Below, one piece after another: positions 8,278-15,823 of a stretch of DNA of 64,000 nt. Each line of letters begins with the position of its first letter. The first letter of the stretch is position 1. Where the stretch lies: contig NZ_CP107942.1 in assembly GCF_036053395.1 (NCBI RefSeq), forward strand, positions 4,120,501-4,184,500. Direction: 5' to 3'. The position numbers and the translations under genes were made by a program. Origin of the DNA: Actinoplanes sp. NBC_00393. GTDB taxonomy: Bacteria; Actinomycetota; Actinomycetes; Mycobacteriales; Micromonosporaceae. The notes under the pieces are model-generated. The model saw only the letters and a program-made list of their open reading frames with translations, was not told the origin of the DNA and made no database searches.

Positions 8278-8756
8278 TCACTGCCTGATGTTGAAGTTGT
8301 CGTAGGGCTGCGGAATCGGCGCTCCGAAGATGAGGGCACCGTTGCTGCTGACGTTGCTCACCGCGGTGACCGGGCTGGTGTCGCGCGGCGCCCGGATCTG
8401 CAACGCCGGAAGCAGGCCGCACCTCATACGGTTACCGGTGACTGTCGGCGCCGAACCGAAAAGGTCGACTATCGGACCGAGTGAAAACGGCGCGAGGTCG
8501 GTGCAGCAGTTGCCGGAGACCAGCAGATCGGGATGAAACGTCCCCGAAGCCGACCTGGGCCAGCACGCCGGGCGTCCGGTTCTTCAGCGGTCCGTCCTGC
8601 TCGACGGTCTCGCTGAGCAGGATCTCGTTGCCGCTGATGTCGCACCGGCCGCCGACCACCGCGCTGCTGTGCACCGCCCGCCGTCTCGCTGCCGACGCGG
8701 TGGCGGTGGTGTTCGCCGTACGCAACACCGCCGTGACCGACCGGATCGGCGGCTGA
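8278..8756 (-). pseudogene. Frameshifted beta-helix-like protein, C-terminal part
   Basis: Two frames join at 8542-8545. The upstream frame gives AVHSSAVVGGRCDISGNEILLSE and NRTPGVLAQVGFG. The downstream frame gives TFHPDLLVSGNCCTDLAPF, SAPTVTGNRM and NVSSNGALIFGAPIPQPYD to a TGA at 8278. Reading GGG instead of the GGGG at 8542-8545 (minus strand) restores one frame. The recurring rungs of the type 'SGN-x-I/C/M' spaced by 30-45 residues look like a parallel beta-helix. The 5' end is not recoverable beyond about 8756; from there to 9043 I see no convincing gene. It stands 15 bp before the 69-aa gene and would have headed that operon. Confidence 0.5.
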
Positions 8757-9043
8757 ACCGCGAGGAGGCCGGCTGGCTGCTCGACCGGCTGCGGCCCGGC
8801 CGGGTCGAGGCGCTCGCCGCCTCCCCCACCGGCGAAATCCGGCCCTGCACCGGGCCGCCGGCCGGCGCCGGCCTCCAAGCTCTGGACTACTCGCCCACCG
8901 CCGCGCACGCATCGCAGGAAACCCTGATCTGTCCCGGCCGGGTGGTAACTGTCCCCCGCTCCCAGCTCAGGGACACATAGAGCTTGTTCGATCTTTGGCG
9001 CCACCTGACGCTCGATCCACACCTCTCATCGAAGGAGAACGTC

Positions 9044-9445
9044 ATGAACAGACGCCGGATCGCTCAACTGCTCACCGTCGCCCTGGTCTGTCTGGGCGGA
9101 CCACTGACGACGGGATCCGCCGCCCACGCGGCGTACCGCTACCAGCCCCTCTCCGCCCAGGGCTCGAACGGAAAATGCACCCTGACGATCGACAGCCCGG
9201 GAACCTTCAATCTGGGCGGTTTCAAGACGTTCACCACCAAGACCACCAGCACGAGATTCGGCTGCACGCTGCAGGTCTTCTACCACTCGAACAGCACCAA
9301 CTACGAGGCCCATGTCGCCCGCCCCAACAACCCGAGCATCTGGGGTGGCCTGGTGGCGATCCATCGGGTGCGGATCTGCCAGTCCGGTGAGCCCGGCAGG
9401 TGCTCGGCGTACCTGTGGTGGAACAACACCCTGCACACCTCCTGA
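9044..9445 (+). CDS. Secreted small protein, unknown
   Basis: The ATG at 9044 follows GAAGGAGA at 9031-9038, giving 133 residues. A signal peptide (RRRIAQLLTVALVCLGG) ends near AAHAA at about residue 30. The mature part is a small beta-rich domain with three or four cysteines (GKCTLTIDSPG, TRFGCTLQVFYHS, VRICQSGEPGRCSAYLWW). No family is recognised; the fold could be an extracellular inhibitor or binding protein like its I36-type neighbours. The next gene starts 2 bp after its stop. Confidence 0.7.
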   Translation: MNRRRIAQLLTVALVCLGGPLTTGSAAHAAYRYQPLSAQGSNGKCTLTIDSPGTFNLGGFKTFTTKTTSTRFGCTLQVFYHSNSTNYEAHVARPNNPSIWGGLVAIHRVRICQSGEPGRCSAYLWWNNTLHTS

Positions 9446-9447
9446 CG

Positions 9448-10365
9448 ATGAAAGCCCGACTCTGCCTGGTGAGCGCCGCGTTGCTGGTGACCTCGTGCGG
9501 TGGCCAGGACCATTCCGCGGCCGGCCCGCTGTTGCCCGCGGACGTGCGGGCCATGGCGAGCACCGCTGACGCGGGCGCCGTGCTCGAGCTGGCCCAGAGC
9601 GTCCTCATCGCACAGTGCATGAACCGGCGGGGCTTCTCCTACCCGCTGGACGCGAACGCGGCCCGGGCCGACCTGTCCACACCCACGGCAGGCACGTCGG
9701 CCGTTTCCTGGCCAGAGGACGACGAGGCGAAGGCGGCCCGGGCCGGGCTCGCTCCGGCTGAGCCCGCTAGCCGGCCGTCCACCGCTCTCGAGACCTACGT
9801 CCGCGGGCTTTCCGCGGGACGCCAGCAGGCGTTCTCGCTCGCCCTGAACGGGGACCCGCGGGGCGGTTCGCTGATCACCGTAACGTTGCCGGACGGCCAG
9901 CAGGTCCAGCAGAGCCGGGAGAGCTGCAACGCAGAGGCGCTGCAGGACCTCTACGGCGATCTCGAAGGCTATCTGCGCGGCCGGATCACCGCCGACAACG
10001 TCAACACCATCGCGCGGGCCCGGGTGACCGCCGATCCGGCGTTCATCAGCGCTGAACGCCGATGGCGGGCCTGCATTTCCGGTCACGGCTGGACGGTCGG
10101 GGATCAGGCCGAGCTGTCCGCCCGGGTGGCCGACGCCGGCGCCGAACTGGTGGCCGGCGAGCGCCGCCGGCTCGAACGCAGGGCCGCCGTGCTCGCCGCC
10201 CGGTGCAACCGGCAGGGCGGCCTCTCCGCGGCCGGCCGCCGGCTCACCGAAACAGCCGTCCGTGCGGTCCGGGCCGAGCTCGGATCCCTGCTCGACGACC
10301 TGAGCCGCCGCGAGCAGGCCGCACTCCCGCACGCCCGGCAACTGGTCGCCGACGCCGCACCCTGA
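9448..10365 (+). CDS. Lipoprotein, helical, unknown
   Basis: The start at 9448 is chosen because the signal peptide MKARLCLVSAALLVTSC begins there, with the lipobox Cys at residue 17. The 305-residue protein is predicted to be lipid-anchored outside the cell and mostly alpha-helical. It contains AQCMNRRGFSYPLDANAARADL near residue 55, and the pattern 'C-M-x-x-x-G-F' recurs as WRACISGHGWTVG near 210 and ARCNRQGG near 255. This pattern is common in uncharacterised actinobacterial lipoproteins. It is separated from the previous gene by only 2 bp, so the two are co-transcribed. Confidence 0.7.
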   Translation: MKARLCLVSAALLVTSCGGQDHSAAGPLLPADVRAMASTADAGAVLELAQSVLIAQCMNRRGFSYPLDANAARADLSTPTAGTSAVSWPEDDEAKAARAGLAPAEPASRPSTALETYVRGLSAGRQQAFSLALNGDPRGGSLITVTLPDGQQVQQSRESCNAEALQDLYGDLEGYLRGRITADNVNTIARARVTADPAFISAERRWRACISGHGWTVGDQAELSARVADAGAELVAGERRRLERRAAVLAARCNRQGGLSAAGRRLTETAVRAVRAELGSLLDDLSRREQAALPHARQLVADAAP

Positions 10366-10401
10366 CGCCGGGAACCCCGGAACTCGATTCGAAGGAGACC
10401 C

Positions 10402-10806
10402 ATGAAACGAATCCTGATGCTGGCTGTGGCCGCCGTCGCGGCCACCACGGGAGCCGTCGTCGCCGCGGCTCCGGCGCAGGCCGCCCCGGTCGGCTGCGGA
10501 TCCGGCTACTTCTGCGTCTACAACGACATCAACTACAGCTACAACAGCGGGCTCTACCGGACGGCCGGCTCGGACGTCGACTGGTACGACAACCGGTTCC
10601 CGAACGGGAAGCTCGTCGCCCGGCACGATTCGTCCTGGTTCAACAATGGCATCACCGGGCCCGGCATCCCTTCGTACACCAAGGTTTTCGAAGGCAAGGA
10701 GCACGTCGGCGCGATGACGATTTGCCTGCGCGCCGGCACCGGATTCCCCCGCAAGCCCGCCTCCAGCGACCGCGGTGGGTCACACCTCTGGGCCTTCGGC
10801 TGCTGA
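10402..10806 (+). CDS. Secreted peptidase inhibitor family I36, copy 1
   Basis: The 134-residue precursor has a signal peptide ending AQA at about residue 30 and a mature domain of about 100 residues with the I36/SMPI hallmark CGSGYFCVYNDINYS near its start. The C-terminal half (DSSWFNNGITGPGIPSY, MTICLRAGTGFPRKPAS) is nearly invariant among the four tandem copies. Members of family I36, such as SMPI of Streptomyces, inhibit metalloproteinases with a small beta-crystallin-like fold. Two cysteine pairs are likely. GAAGGAG precedes the ATG. Confidence 0.85.
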   Translation: MKRILMLAVAAVAATTGAVVAAAPAQAAPVGCGSGYFCVYNDINYSYNSGLYRTAGSDVDWYDNRFPNGKLVARHDSSWFNNGITGPGIPSYTKVFEGKEHVGAMTICLRAGTGFPRKPASSDRGGSHLWAFGC

Positions 10807-10840
10807 CGCACGTCCCGGCCCCTCCTCGAAAGGAGCACCC

Positions 10841-11245
10841 ATGAAACGAATCCTGATGCTGGCTGTGGCCGCCGCCGCGGCCACCACGGGAGCCGTCGTC
10901 GCCGCGGCTCCGGCGCAGGCCGCCCCGGCCGGTTGCCGATCCGGCTACTTCTGCGTCTACAAGAACATCGGCTACGACTACCCCGGCGGCGTCTACACCG
11001 CGTCCGGCCGCGACGACGACTGGACCAACAACACCTGGCAGGACGGGTCGAAGGTGGCGCGGGAGGACTCGTCGTGGTTCAACAACGGCGTCACCGGCCC
11101 GGGCATCCCGTCCTACGTCAAGGTCTACGACGCGGTCCTCGGCCTCGGATCGATGACGATCTGCCTGCGTGCCGGCACCGGATTCCCGCGCAAACCGGCC
11201 TCCAGCGACCGCGGTGTGTCGCACCGCTGGACCTACGGCTGCTGA
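10841..11245 (+). CDS. Secreted peptidase inhibitor family I36, copy 2
   Basis: This is the closest paralogue of copy 1. The first 35 residues of the precursor are almost identical at protein and DNA level (MKRILMLAVAA...), and the mature N-terminus is CRSGYFCVYKNIGYDYPGG. The ATG at 10841 has AAAGGAG upstream, 35 bp after the stop of copy 1. The near-identity of the signal region points to a recent tandem duplication. The surface loop between residues 45 and 80 differs from copy 1, which is where target specificity would be expected to vary. Confidence 0.85.
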   Translation: MKRILMLAVAAAAATTGAVVAAAPAQAAPAGCRSGYFCVYKNIGYDYPGGVYTASGRDDDWTNNTWQDGSKVAREDSSWFNNGVTGPGIPSYVKVYDAVLGLGSMTICLRAGTGFPRKPASSDRGVSHRWTYGC

Positions 11246-11288
11246 CCGGGTCGTCGCCTCGTCACCTCACGAATGGAGCCAGGCACTC

Positions 11289-11708
11289 ATGAACACGCGA
11301 AGGAACAGCATCCGGAAACGCGTTGCGGCGCTGGGCGTGGCCATCGTCGCGGCCACCGCGGGAACTGCCGCCGTCGCTTCGCCCGCGCAGGCCGCCCCGA
11401 CCGGCTGTCCGTTCGGTTCGTTCTGCGTCTACAAGCACATCAACTACGACTACTACGGCGGCATCTACACCGCGTACGGCCAGGACGCCAACTGGGGGAA
11501 CAACACGTTCCAGGACGGGTCGCGGGTCCGGCGCAACGACTCGTCGTGGTTCAACAACGGCGCCGAGGGGCCGGGCATCCCGTCCTACGTGCAGGTCTTC
11601 GGCGGTGGGTCGATGACGATCTGCCTGCGCGCCGGCACCGGATTCCCGCGCAAACCGGCCTCGAGTGATCGCGGCGAAAAGCACTACTGGGCCTACAACT
11701 GCGAATGA
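11289..11708 (+). CDS. Secreted peptidase inhibitor family I36, copy 3
   Basis: The precursor is 139 residues, with a longer basic signal peptide (MNTRRNSIRKRVAALGVAIVA) ending AQA. The mature domain starts CPFGSFCVYKHINYDYYGG and keeps DSSWFNNGAEGPGIPSY and MTICLRAGTGFPRKP, but ends AYNCE instead of GC. Its stop overlaps the in-frame ATG at 11705 that precedes copy 4, suggesting the two are translated from one message. Target protease unknown. Confidence 0.83.
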   Translation: MNTRRNSIRKRVAALGVAIVAATAGTAAVASPAQAAPTGCPFGSFCVYKHINYDYYGGIYTAYGQDANWGNNTFQDGSRVRRNDSSWFNNGAEGPGIPSYVQVFGGGSMTICLRAGTGFPRKPASSDRGEKHYWAYNCE

Positions 11709-11728
11709 ACCCCTCGAAGGAGAGTGTC

Positions 11729-12127
11729 ATGAATCGAATCCTGGCCCTGGGCATCGCCACGGTCATGGCCGGCGCGGGGGTTGCCGTCGCATCACCCGCC
11801 CAGGCCGCGCCGGCGGGCTGCCGGCCCGGCTACTTCTGCATCTACAAGCACATCAACTACAACCCCAATTACGTCTACTACGCGTCCGGTCGCGATCGGA
11901 GCTGGACCAACGACGAGTTCCAGGACCAGACGCCCGTGCTCGAGAACGACTCGTCGTGGTTCAACAACGGCATCGTCGCCCCCGGCATCCCGACCTACGT
12001 GCAGGTCCACGACCGGGAGGATCACGTCGGGGCCATGACAATCTGCCTGCGCGCCGGCACCGGATTCCCCCGCAAACCGGCCTCCAGCGACCGCGGCCGA
12101 TCGCACCGCTGGACCTACGGCTGCTGA
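11729..12127 (+). CDS. Secreted peptidase inhibitor family I36, copy 4
   Basis: I use the ATG at 11729, which has GAAGGAGA at 11716-11723, rather than the ATG at 11705 overlapping the previous stop. The 132-residue precursor has a signal peptide ending AQA and a mature domain CRPGYFCIYKHINYNPNYV. It keeps the conserved DSSWFNNGI and MTICLRAGTGF core, with an acidic middle loop (NDEFQDQTPVLEND) unlike copies 1-3. The loop differences again fit a set of inhibitors aimed at different proteases, which is inference. Confidence 0.83.
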   Translation: MNRILALGIATVMAGAGVAVASPAQAAPAGCRPGYFCIYKHINYNPNYVYYASGRDRSWTNDEFQDQTPVLENDSSWFNNGIVAPGIPTYVQVHDREDHVGAMTICLRAGTGFPRKPASSDRGRSHRWTYGC

Positions 12128-12161
12128 CCGGGCCGGCCGACTTTCAAAGGAGTTGATGCAC

Positions 12162-12569
12162 ATGCGTACTCTGTCCCCGGCCCTGGTCGTCGCCTCCGGC
12201 ATTGCCGGAGTTCTCCTGGCCGCCGCGCCCGCACAGGCCGCTTCCTTCGATTGGGACCCGCAGCCGGACTACACCGGCCCGGAGTACTCCCAGCAGATGT
12301 GGGCCTGGACCGGCGTGAACGTGATCGCCCGCGGCATCATGTACGGCACCACGAGCGACAGCCGATCGATCCGCAAGATCACCGTCTGCGACAACGACAG
12401 CCAGAGCACCGTCTTCATGCGGGTGTACCCGCGCTCGGGCGGCTACATCGACTACCCGGACAACGTCAGCGGCGACTGCTTCCGCAGGGACCTCGGGTAC
12501 GACATCAGCCACTTCCGCATGATGGTCCGCGGCGAGCTCAGCAGCGCGCTGACGGCGCCACTCACATAA
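12162..12569 (+). CDS. Secreted small protein closing the exported-protein run
   Basis: The ATG at 12162 lies 9 bp after AAAGGAG at 12146-12152; ATG 12156 and TTG 12153 are possible but too close. The 135-residue precursor has a signal peptide ending AQAA. The mature part is a beta-rich domain (DWDPQPDYTGPEYSQQMWAW, ITVCDNDSQSTVFMRVYP, GDCFRRDLGY) with one likely disulfide. It is not I36-like and I do not recognise the family. It is 34 bp downstream of inhibitor copy 4, and its end overlaps the opposing marR-type gene by 8 bp. Confidence 0.72.
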   Translation: MRTLSPALVVASGIAGVLLAAAPAQAASFDWDPQPDYTGPEYSQQMWAWTGVNVIARGIMYGTTSDSRSIRKITVCDNDSQSTVFMRVYPRSGGYIDYPDNVSGDCFRRDLGYDISHFRMMVRGELSSALTAPLT

Positions 12570-13026
12570 CGGGCCCGCGGTCTGTCTTCCCGCGCTCCTC
12601 GACGAGGTCGCCGAGACCTAGCTTGAGCTCGGCGGCCTCGGTCGCGTCGCAGGCAGCGAACTGCCGGGCCAGCACTTCGCAGTACGTCGGCCGCGCCTCG
12701 GCATGCCGGGCGCGGCCGGCGTCGGTCAGGAAGACGTTGATGCCGCGGCGATCGACCTCGCAGAGCCGGCGTTCGATCAGCCCCTGCTTCTCCAGCCGGC
12801 CGATCAGCCGGGACAGGGCGCTCTGCGTGATCGGGACGACGTCCGCGATGTCCTGGACCCGGGGCTTGCCGTGCGCGGACACCTCGGCCAGCTGGTCCAG
12901 CACCTCGAACTCGTGACAGCTCAGGCCGTGCTGCTGCTCGAGGGCCTGCTCCAGGGCGTTGCCGATGCGGACCCGGCGGGCGGTCAGCTCACGCCACTGG
13001 TCGACGAGGGCCTGCGCGCTGTCCAT
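12562..13026 (-). CDS. MarR-family transcriptional regulator
   Basis: The 154-residue protein starts at 13026 (MDSAQALVDQWREL). It has the MarR winged helix: CHEFEVLDQLAE at residue 38, recognition helix ITQSALSRLIGRLEKQGLIERR near 65-85, and wing DRRGINVFLTDAGRA. It is transcribed away from the MFS gene at 13116, and the 89-bp gap carries a 15-bp iteron array that is the obvious operator. MarR/MFS divergent pairs typically control drug efflux. Confidence 0.9.
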   Translation of the reverse strand: MDSAQALVDQWRELTARRVRIGNALEQALEQQHGLSCHEFEVLDQLAEVSAHGKPRVQDIADVVPITQSALSRLIGRLEKQGLIERRLCEVDRRGINVFLTDAGRARHAEARPTYCEVLARQFAACDATEAAELKLGLGDLVEERGKTDRGPVM

Positions 13027-13052
13027 GACTCCGCAACCTATCACATGCCGAT

Positions 13053-13112
13053 GCACTAGATGCGCGTACATTAAATGCTTGTGCATTAGATGCATGTGCA
13101 CATAGATTCGCC
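13053..13112. repeat. 15-bp tandem iterons between divergent marR and MFS genes
   Basis: Three clear copies of a 15-bp unit follow each other: TGCACTAGATGCGCG at 13053, TACATTAAATGCTTG at 13068 and TGCATTAGATGCATG at 13083. A weaker fourth, TGCACATAGATTCGC, starts at 13098. The consensus is roughly TGCAYTARATGCNYG. The last unit contains the likely -10 (TAGATT, 13103-13108), 7 bp before the GTG of the MFS gene. The array therefore probably binds the MarR protein on one DNA face and blocks a leaderless promoter. Confidence 0.65.
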
Positions 13113-13115
13113 ATC

Positions 13116-14363
13116 GTGACCCTCGATGCCCTCGCCCCACACCAGCCAGCAGATCCGGCCATCTGGTCCCGGAACTTCCGCTACTACTTCACGGCCCGCA
13201 GCGCGGGCCTGCTCAGCTGGGCCATGCTGCCGGTCGCGGTCGCTGCCGGCCTGCTCAGCGGTGGGTACGGTCTGCACACCGCCGGCTATGCCATGGCCTT
13301 CCTGGTCGGCCCGTTCGCCGGGCTGGTGCTGTTCGGCGGGGTGCTCGCCGACCGGTTCACCGCCCGGCGCATGATGATCGCCGCCGACCTGGCCAACCTC
13401 GTCGCCCACGTCCTGCTCGCCCTGCTGTTCCTGCACGGCATCGACCACCTCTGGCAGCTGTACGCGTTGCTCGTGATCGCCGGCACCGCCAACGCGATGT
13501 TCCAGCCGGGCGCCTCCTCGACCGTCCCGCTGGTGTCCCGGGACGTGCAGGGCGCCAACGGCGTACTGCGCACCTCCGAGGCGTTGACCGGGCTGGGCGG
13601 CCCCGCCCTGGCCGGCGTCCTGGTCGGCCTAGGCGCCACCGGCTGGGTCATGGTGATCGCCGCCGTCGCCTACGGGACCAGTGCGATCTGCCTGTTCGCG
13701 CTCCGCCTCGGCGCGGTCCCCGCCCCGCCGGCGGGCAAGAGCCTGTGGCACAACCTGGCGGTCGGCTGGCACGAGTTCCGCGTACGGAGCTGGCTCTGGG
13801 GTGTGATCGTGATCTGGATGGTCTTCGCGGTGCTGTCGTGGGGACCGCAGCTGACGGTGGCCGCCGGCGTCATCGTCCCCGAGCATGGCGCGTCCGCCTT
13901 CGGCCTGCTCAACGCGGCACTCGGCGCGGGCACGGTGGCCGGCGGCCTGCTGGCGATCCGCTACAAGCCCGCCCGGCCGCTCGCCGCCGGAGCCGTGGCG
14001 ATCCTGGCCTACCCGCTCTATCCGCTCGGCATCGTGCTGGGCTGGCCGGTCTGGGCGCTCGCGGTCGCCCAGGTCGCGGTCGGGGCCGGCATCGGCGTCT
14101 GGGGCGTCATGTGGGCCACCAGCGTGCAGACCCAGGTGCCCGGCGAGGTGCTCAACCGCGTCCACGCGTACGAGGTCGCCGGCTCGGTCGGCATGTACCC
14201 GATCGGCAGCGCCCTCGCCGGCCCGGCCGTCGCGGCGTTCGGCACCGACCGCGTGCTGCTCGTGGGCGCCGTGGTCGCCCTGCTCACCGCGGCCGCGCTG
14301 CTCCTCGCCCGGCCGATCCGCACGCTCGGCAGGGCGCCGGGCGCCACCATGGGCGCTCGGTGA
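13116..14363 (+). CDS. MFS efflux transporter
   Basis: The 415-residue protein starts at the GTG at 13116, only 7 bp after a probable -10, so the transcript may be leaderless. It has about 12 membrane helices and the MFS motif A-like loop GGVLADRFTARRMMIA near residue 75-90. Its type (FRYYFTARSAGLLSWAMLPVAVAAGLL at the N-terminus, GASSTVPLVSRDVQGANGVL mid-protein) is that of MFS_3/EntS-like exporters. Paired with the divergent MarR gene, it is most likely an inducible exporter of a toxic compound. Its 3' end overlaps the opposing kinase gene by 80 bp. Confidence 0.87.
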   Translation: MTLDALAPHQPADPAIWSRNFRYYFTARSAGLLSWAMLPVAVAAGLLSGGYGLHTAGYAMAFLVGPFAGLVLFGGVLADRFTARRMMIAADLANLVAHVLLALLFLHGIDHLWQLYALLVIAGTANAMFQPGASSTVPLVSRDVQGANGVLRTSEALTGLGGPALAGVLVGLGATGWVMVIAAVAYGTSAICLFALRLGAVPAPPAGKSLWHNLAVGWHEFRVRSWLWGVIVIWMVFAVLSWGPQLTVAAGVIVPEHGASAFGLLNAALGAGTVAGGLLAIRYKPARPLAAGAVAILAYPLYPLGIVLGWPVWALAVAQVAVGAGIGVWGVMWATSVQTQVPGEVLNRVHAYEVAGSVGMYPIGSALAGPAVAAFGTDRVLLVGAVVALLTAAALLLARPIRTLGRAPGATMGAR

Positions 14364-15222
14364 TCAGTTCGGTCAATCTGGTCATGCGCTGGGCCAGCAA
14401 CCGGGCATGGGTACGCGGATTCGCGTGCGCGAGCCTGATGTCGGAGGCGAGGTAGTTCGCCTCCCGGACCTCGCACTCGGCGCGCAGGACGTCCGGCGGG
14501 ATCGCTGTCTCGGCGGTGATCACGTCCAGGACGGCCGGGGCGTGCGGGCCGCTGTCCGCGATCACGAAGAACCAGTCGTCCATCGGCTCGCCGAACCGGG
14601 CCCATTCGAAGTCGAGGAGCGCGGTCAGGGTCCCGTTCGACGCGAGCCAGTTGCCCCAGTGGCAGTCCGCGTGGACCGGGACGTTCACCCTCGCCCGCTC
14701 CGGTGCGTTCACCGCGATGACCCGGAGTCCCTTCAGCAGGGCGGCCGGCACTTGCAGGCCGTCGATCTCGGCGAGCAACGCCTCCCGGGTGACGAATCCG
14801 CCGTGGTCCAGCGGCTCCCGCAGGATCTGTGCGGCCCGGGTGGACGGCGACCAGGCGTGCAGCGCTCCGAGCCGCTGGACCGACTGTTTCGCCAGTGCGC
14901 ACGCGGTCTTCCGGTCGGCACCCGGCAGGCCCATGCCGGGGGCCGCGCCGGGCACCCGGGCGTAGCAGGCGTACCGCACCTGGCGCCCGTCGACGACATG
15001 GACCCCGCTGTCGAGAAGGGCGGCGGTGATACCGGCCGGCAGGTCCGGGGCCAGGGCGATCTCGCGGCTCAGGCGCGGGTGGTCCCCCGCTCCGATGACC
15101 TTCACGACGATGTCCGCGGCGACGTGGACCTGATGCGAGATGCTCTCCGCGACGGTCATCGGACCCGGGTCGCGGCCGAGAACCGCGGTCGCGATCGCCC
15201 GAGCCTGCAGCGTGTCAGTCAT
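14284..15222 (-). CDS. Aminoglycoside phosphotransferase (APH) family protein
   Basis: This is a 312-residue protein of the APH/choline-kinase fold. The catalytic loop is VPVHADCHWGNWLAS near residue 185 (Brenner motif HxDxxxxN) and the metal-binding Asp is in LLDFEWARFGEPMDDW about 20 residues on. The ATP-lid region with HQVHVAADIVVKVIG carries the Lys. Substrates in this family range from aminoglycosides to small amines or sugars, so resistance cannot be claimed. The last 27 residues (RPWWRPAPCRACGSAGRG) overlap the opposing MFS gene and look like a run-on tail. Confidence 0.85.
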   Translation of the reverse strand: MTDTLQARAIATAVLGRDPGPMTVAESISHQVHVAADIVVKVIGAGDHPRLSREIALAPDLPAGITAALLDSGVHVVDGRQVRYACYARVPGAAPGMGLPGADRKTACALAKQSVQRLGALHAWSPSTRAAQILREPLDHGGFVTREALLAEIDGLQVPAALLKGLRVIAVNAPERARVNVPVHADCHWGNWLASNGTLTALLDFEWARFGEPMDDWFFVIADSGPHAPAVLDVITAETAIPPDVLRAECEVREANYLASDIRLAHANPRTHARLLAQRMTRLTELITERPWWRPAPCRACGSAGRGAARPR

Positions 15223-15427
15223 GAGTTGATCTCACCGGCACTTCGCTCCGGCGCACAACCAGCCGATGGCTGCGGCGCACCGGCCTCGCCGCCGCAGCGT
15301 TCGCCACCAGGGCAGATGCTCGGTCTTGCGGACTTGCGGGGGCGTTCTCCCGGCAGCAAGCCGATGGACGGCGCGATGGGCCCACCACGGTTCGCCCATG
15401 AGCTCTCATCTATGTGATCTACGCCAC

Positions 15428-15454
15428 TGTCGGATCGGGGCCGCGCTGTTCGTA
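15428..15454 (+). promoter_or_regulatory. Possible ECF42-type promoter of the DGPF-sigma operon
   Basis: TGTCGG at 15428-15433, a 17-bp spacer, and CGTA at 15451-15454 resemble the TGTCGA / CGT-like pattern reported for ECF42 sigma factors, which transcribe their own DGPF genes. It lies 45 bp before the ATG at 15500. The rest of the 15223-15499 gap shows no gene. The match is by eye and from memory of the consensus. Confidence 0.45.
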
Positions 15455-15499
15455 GCAATGGTGAAAGGCTTCCCACGAGCAGACGGGAGATGATCCGAG

Positions 15500-15823
15500 A
15501 TGCAGTACCTGGTTTCCGTGATCGACGACAAGTCCAACTCCGGCACCGCCGAGGAGATGCTGGCGATCGACGCGTTCAACGCCCGCGTCCAGGCCGACGG
15601 CCACTGGGTCTTCGCCGGTGGCCTCGCGTCGCCCAGCACGGCCACCGTCATCGACAACCGCGACGGGCAGGCGCTGTTCACCGACGGGCCGTTCGTCGAG
15701 ACGAAGGAGTACATGGCCGGCTTCTGGGTCTTCGAGGCCCCCGACCTCGACGTGGCGCTCAAGATCGCCGCGGAGGGGTCGAAGGCCTGCAACCGCAGGG
15801 TCGAGGTGCGGCCGTTCCTGTGA
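15500..15823 (+). CDS. YCII/DGPF-domain protein partnered with ECF sigma
   Basis: The 107-residue protein contains the family signature FTDGPFVETKEYMAGFWVFEA at residues 54-74, and a start MQYLVSVIDD typical of YciI-related DGPF proteins. GGGAG precedes the ATG. Its TGA overlaps the GTG of the sigma-factor gene (GTGA), so the two are made together. In Streptomyces, DGPF proteins are the conserved partners and targets of ECF42 sigma factors, possibly as small enzymes or signal sensors; the exact role is unsettled. Confidence 0.88.
   Translation: MQYLVSVIDDKSNSGTAEEMLAIDAFNARVQADGHWVFAGGLASPSTATVIDNRDGQALFTDGPFVETKEYMAGFWVFEAPDLDVALKIAAEGSKACNRRVEVRPFL

Noticed and set aside
8669..8980. Plus-strand frame with LNREEAGWLLDRLRPGRV
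   Set aside because: A short protein-like stretch but no start signal, and it overlaps the broken beta-helix gene; not enough for a call.
13053..13112. CRISPR-like repeat
   Set aside because: Units are 15 bp, contiguous and without spacers, and no cas genes are present; better explained as operator iterons.
14284..14363. Antibiotic-resistance claim for the APH-like gene
   Set aside because: The fold alone does not show an aminoglycoside substrate; family members act on many small molecules.
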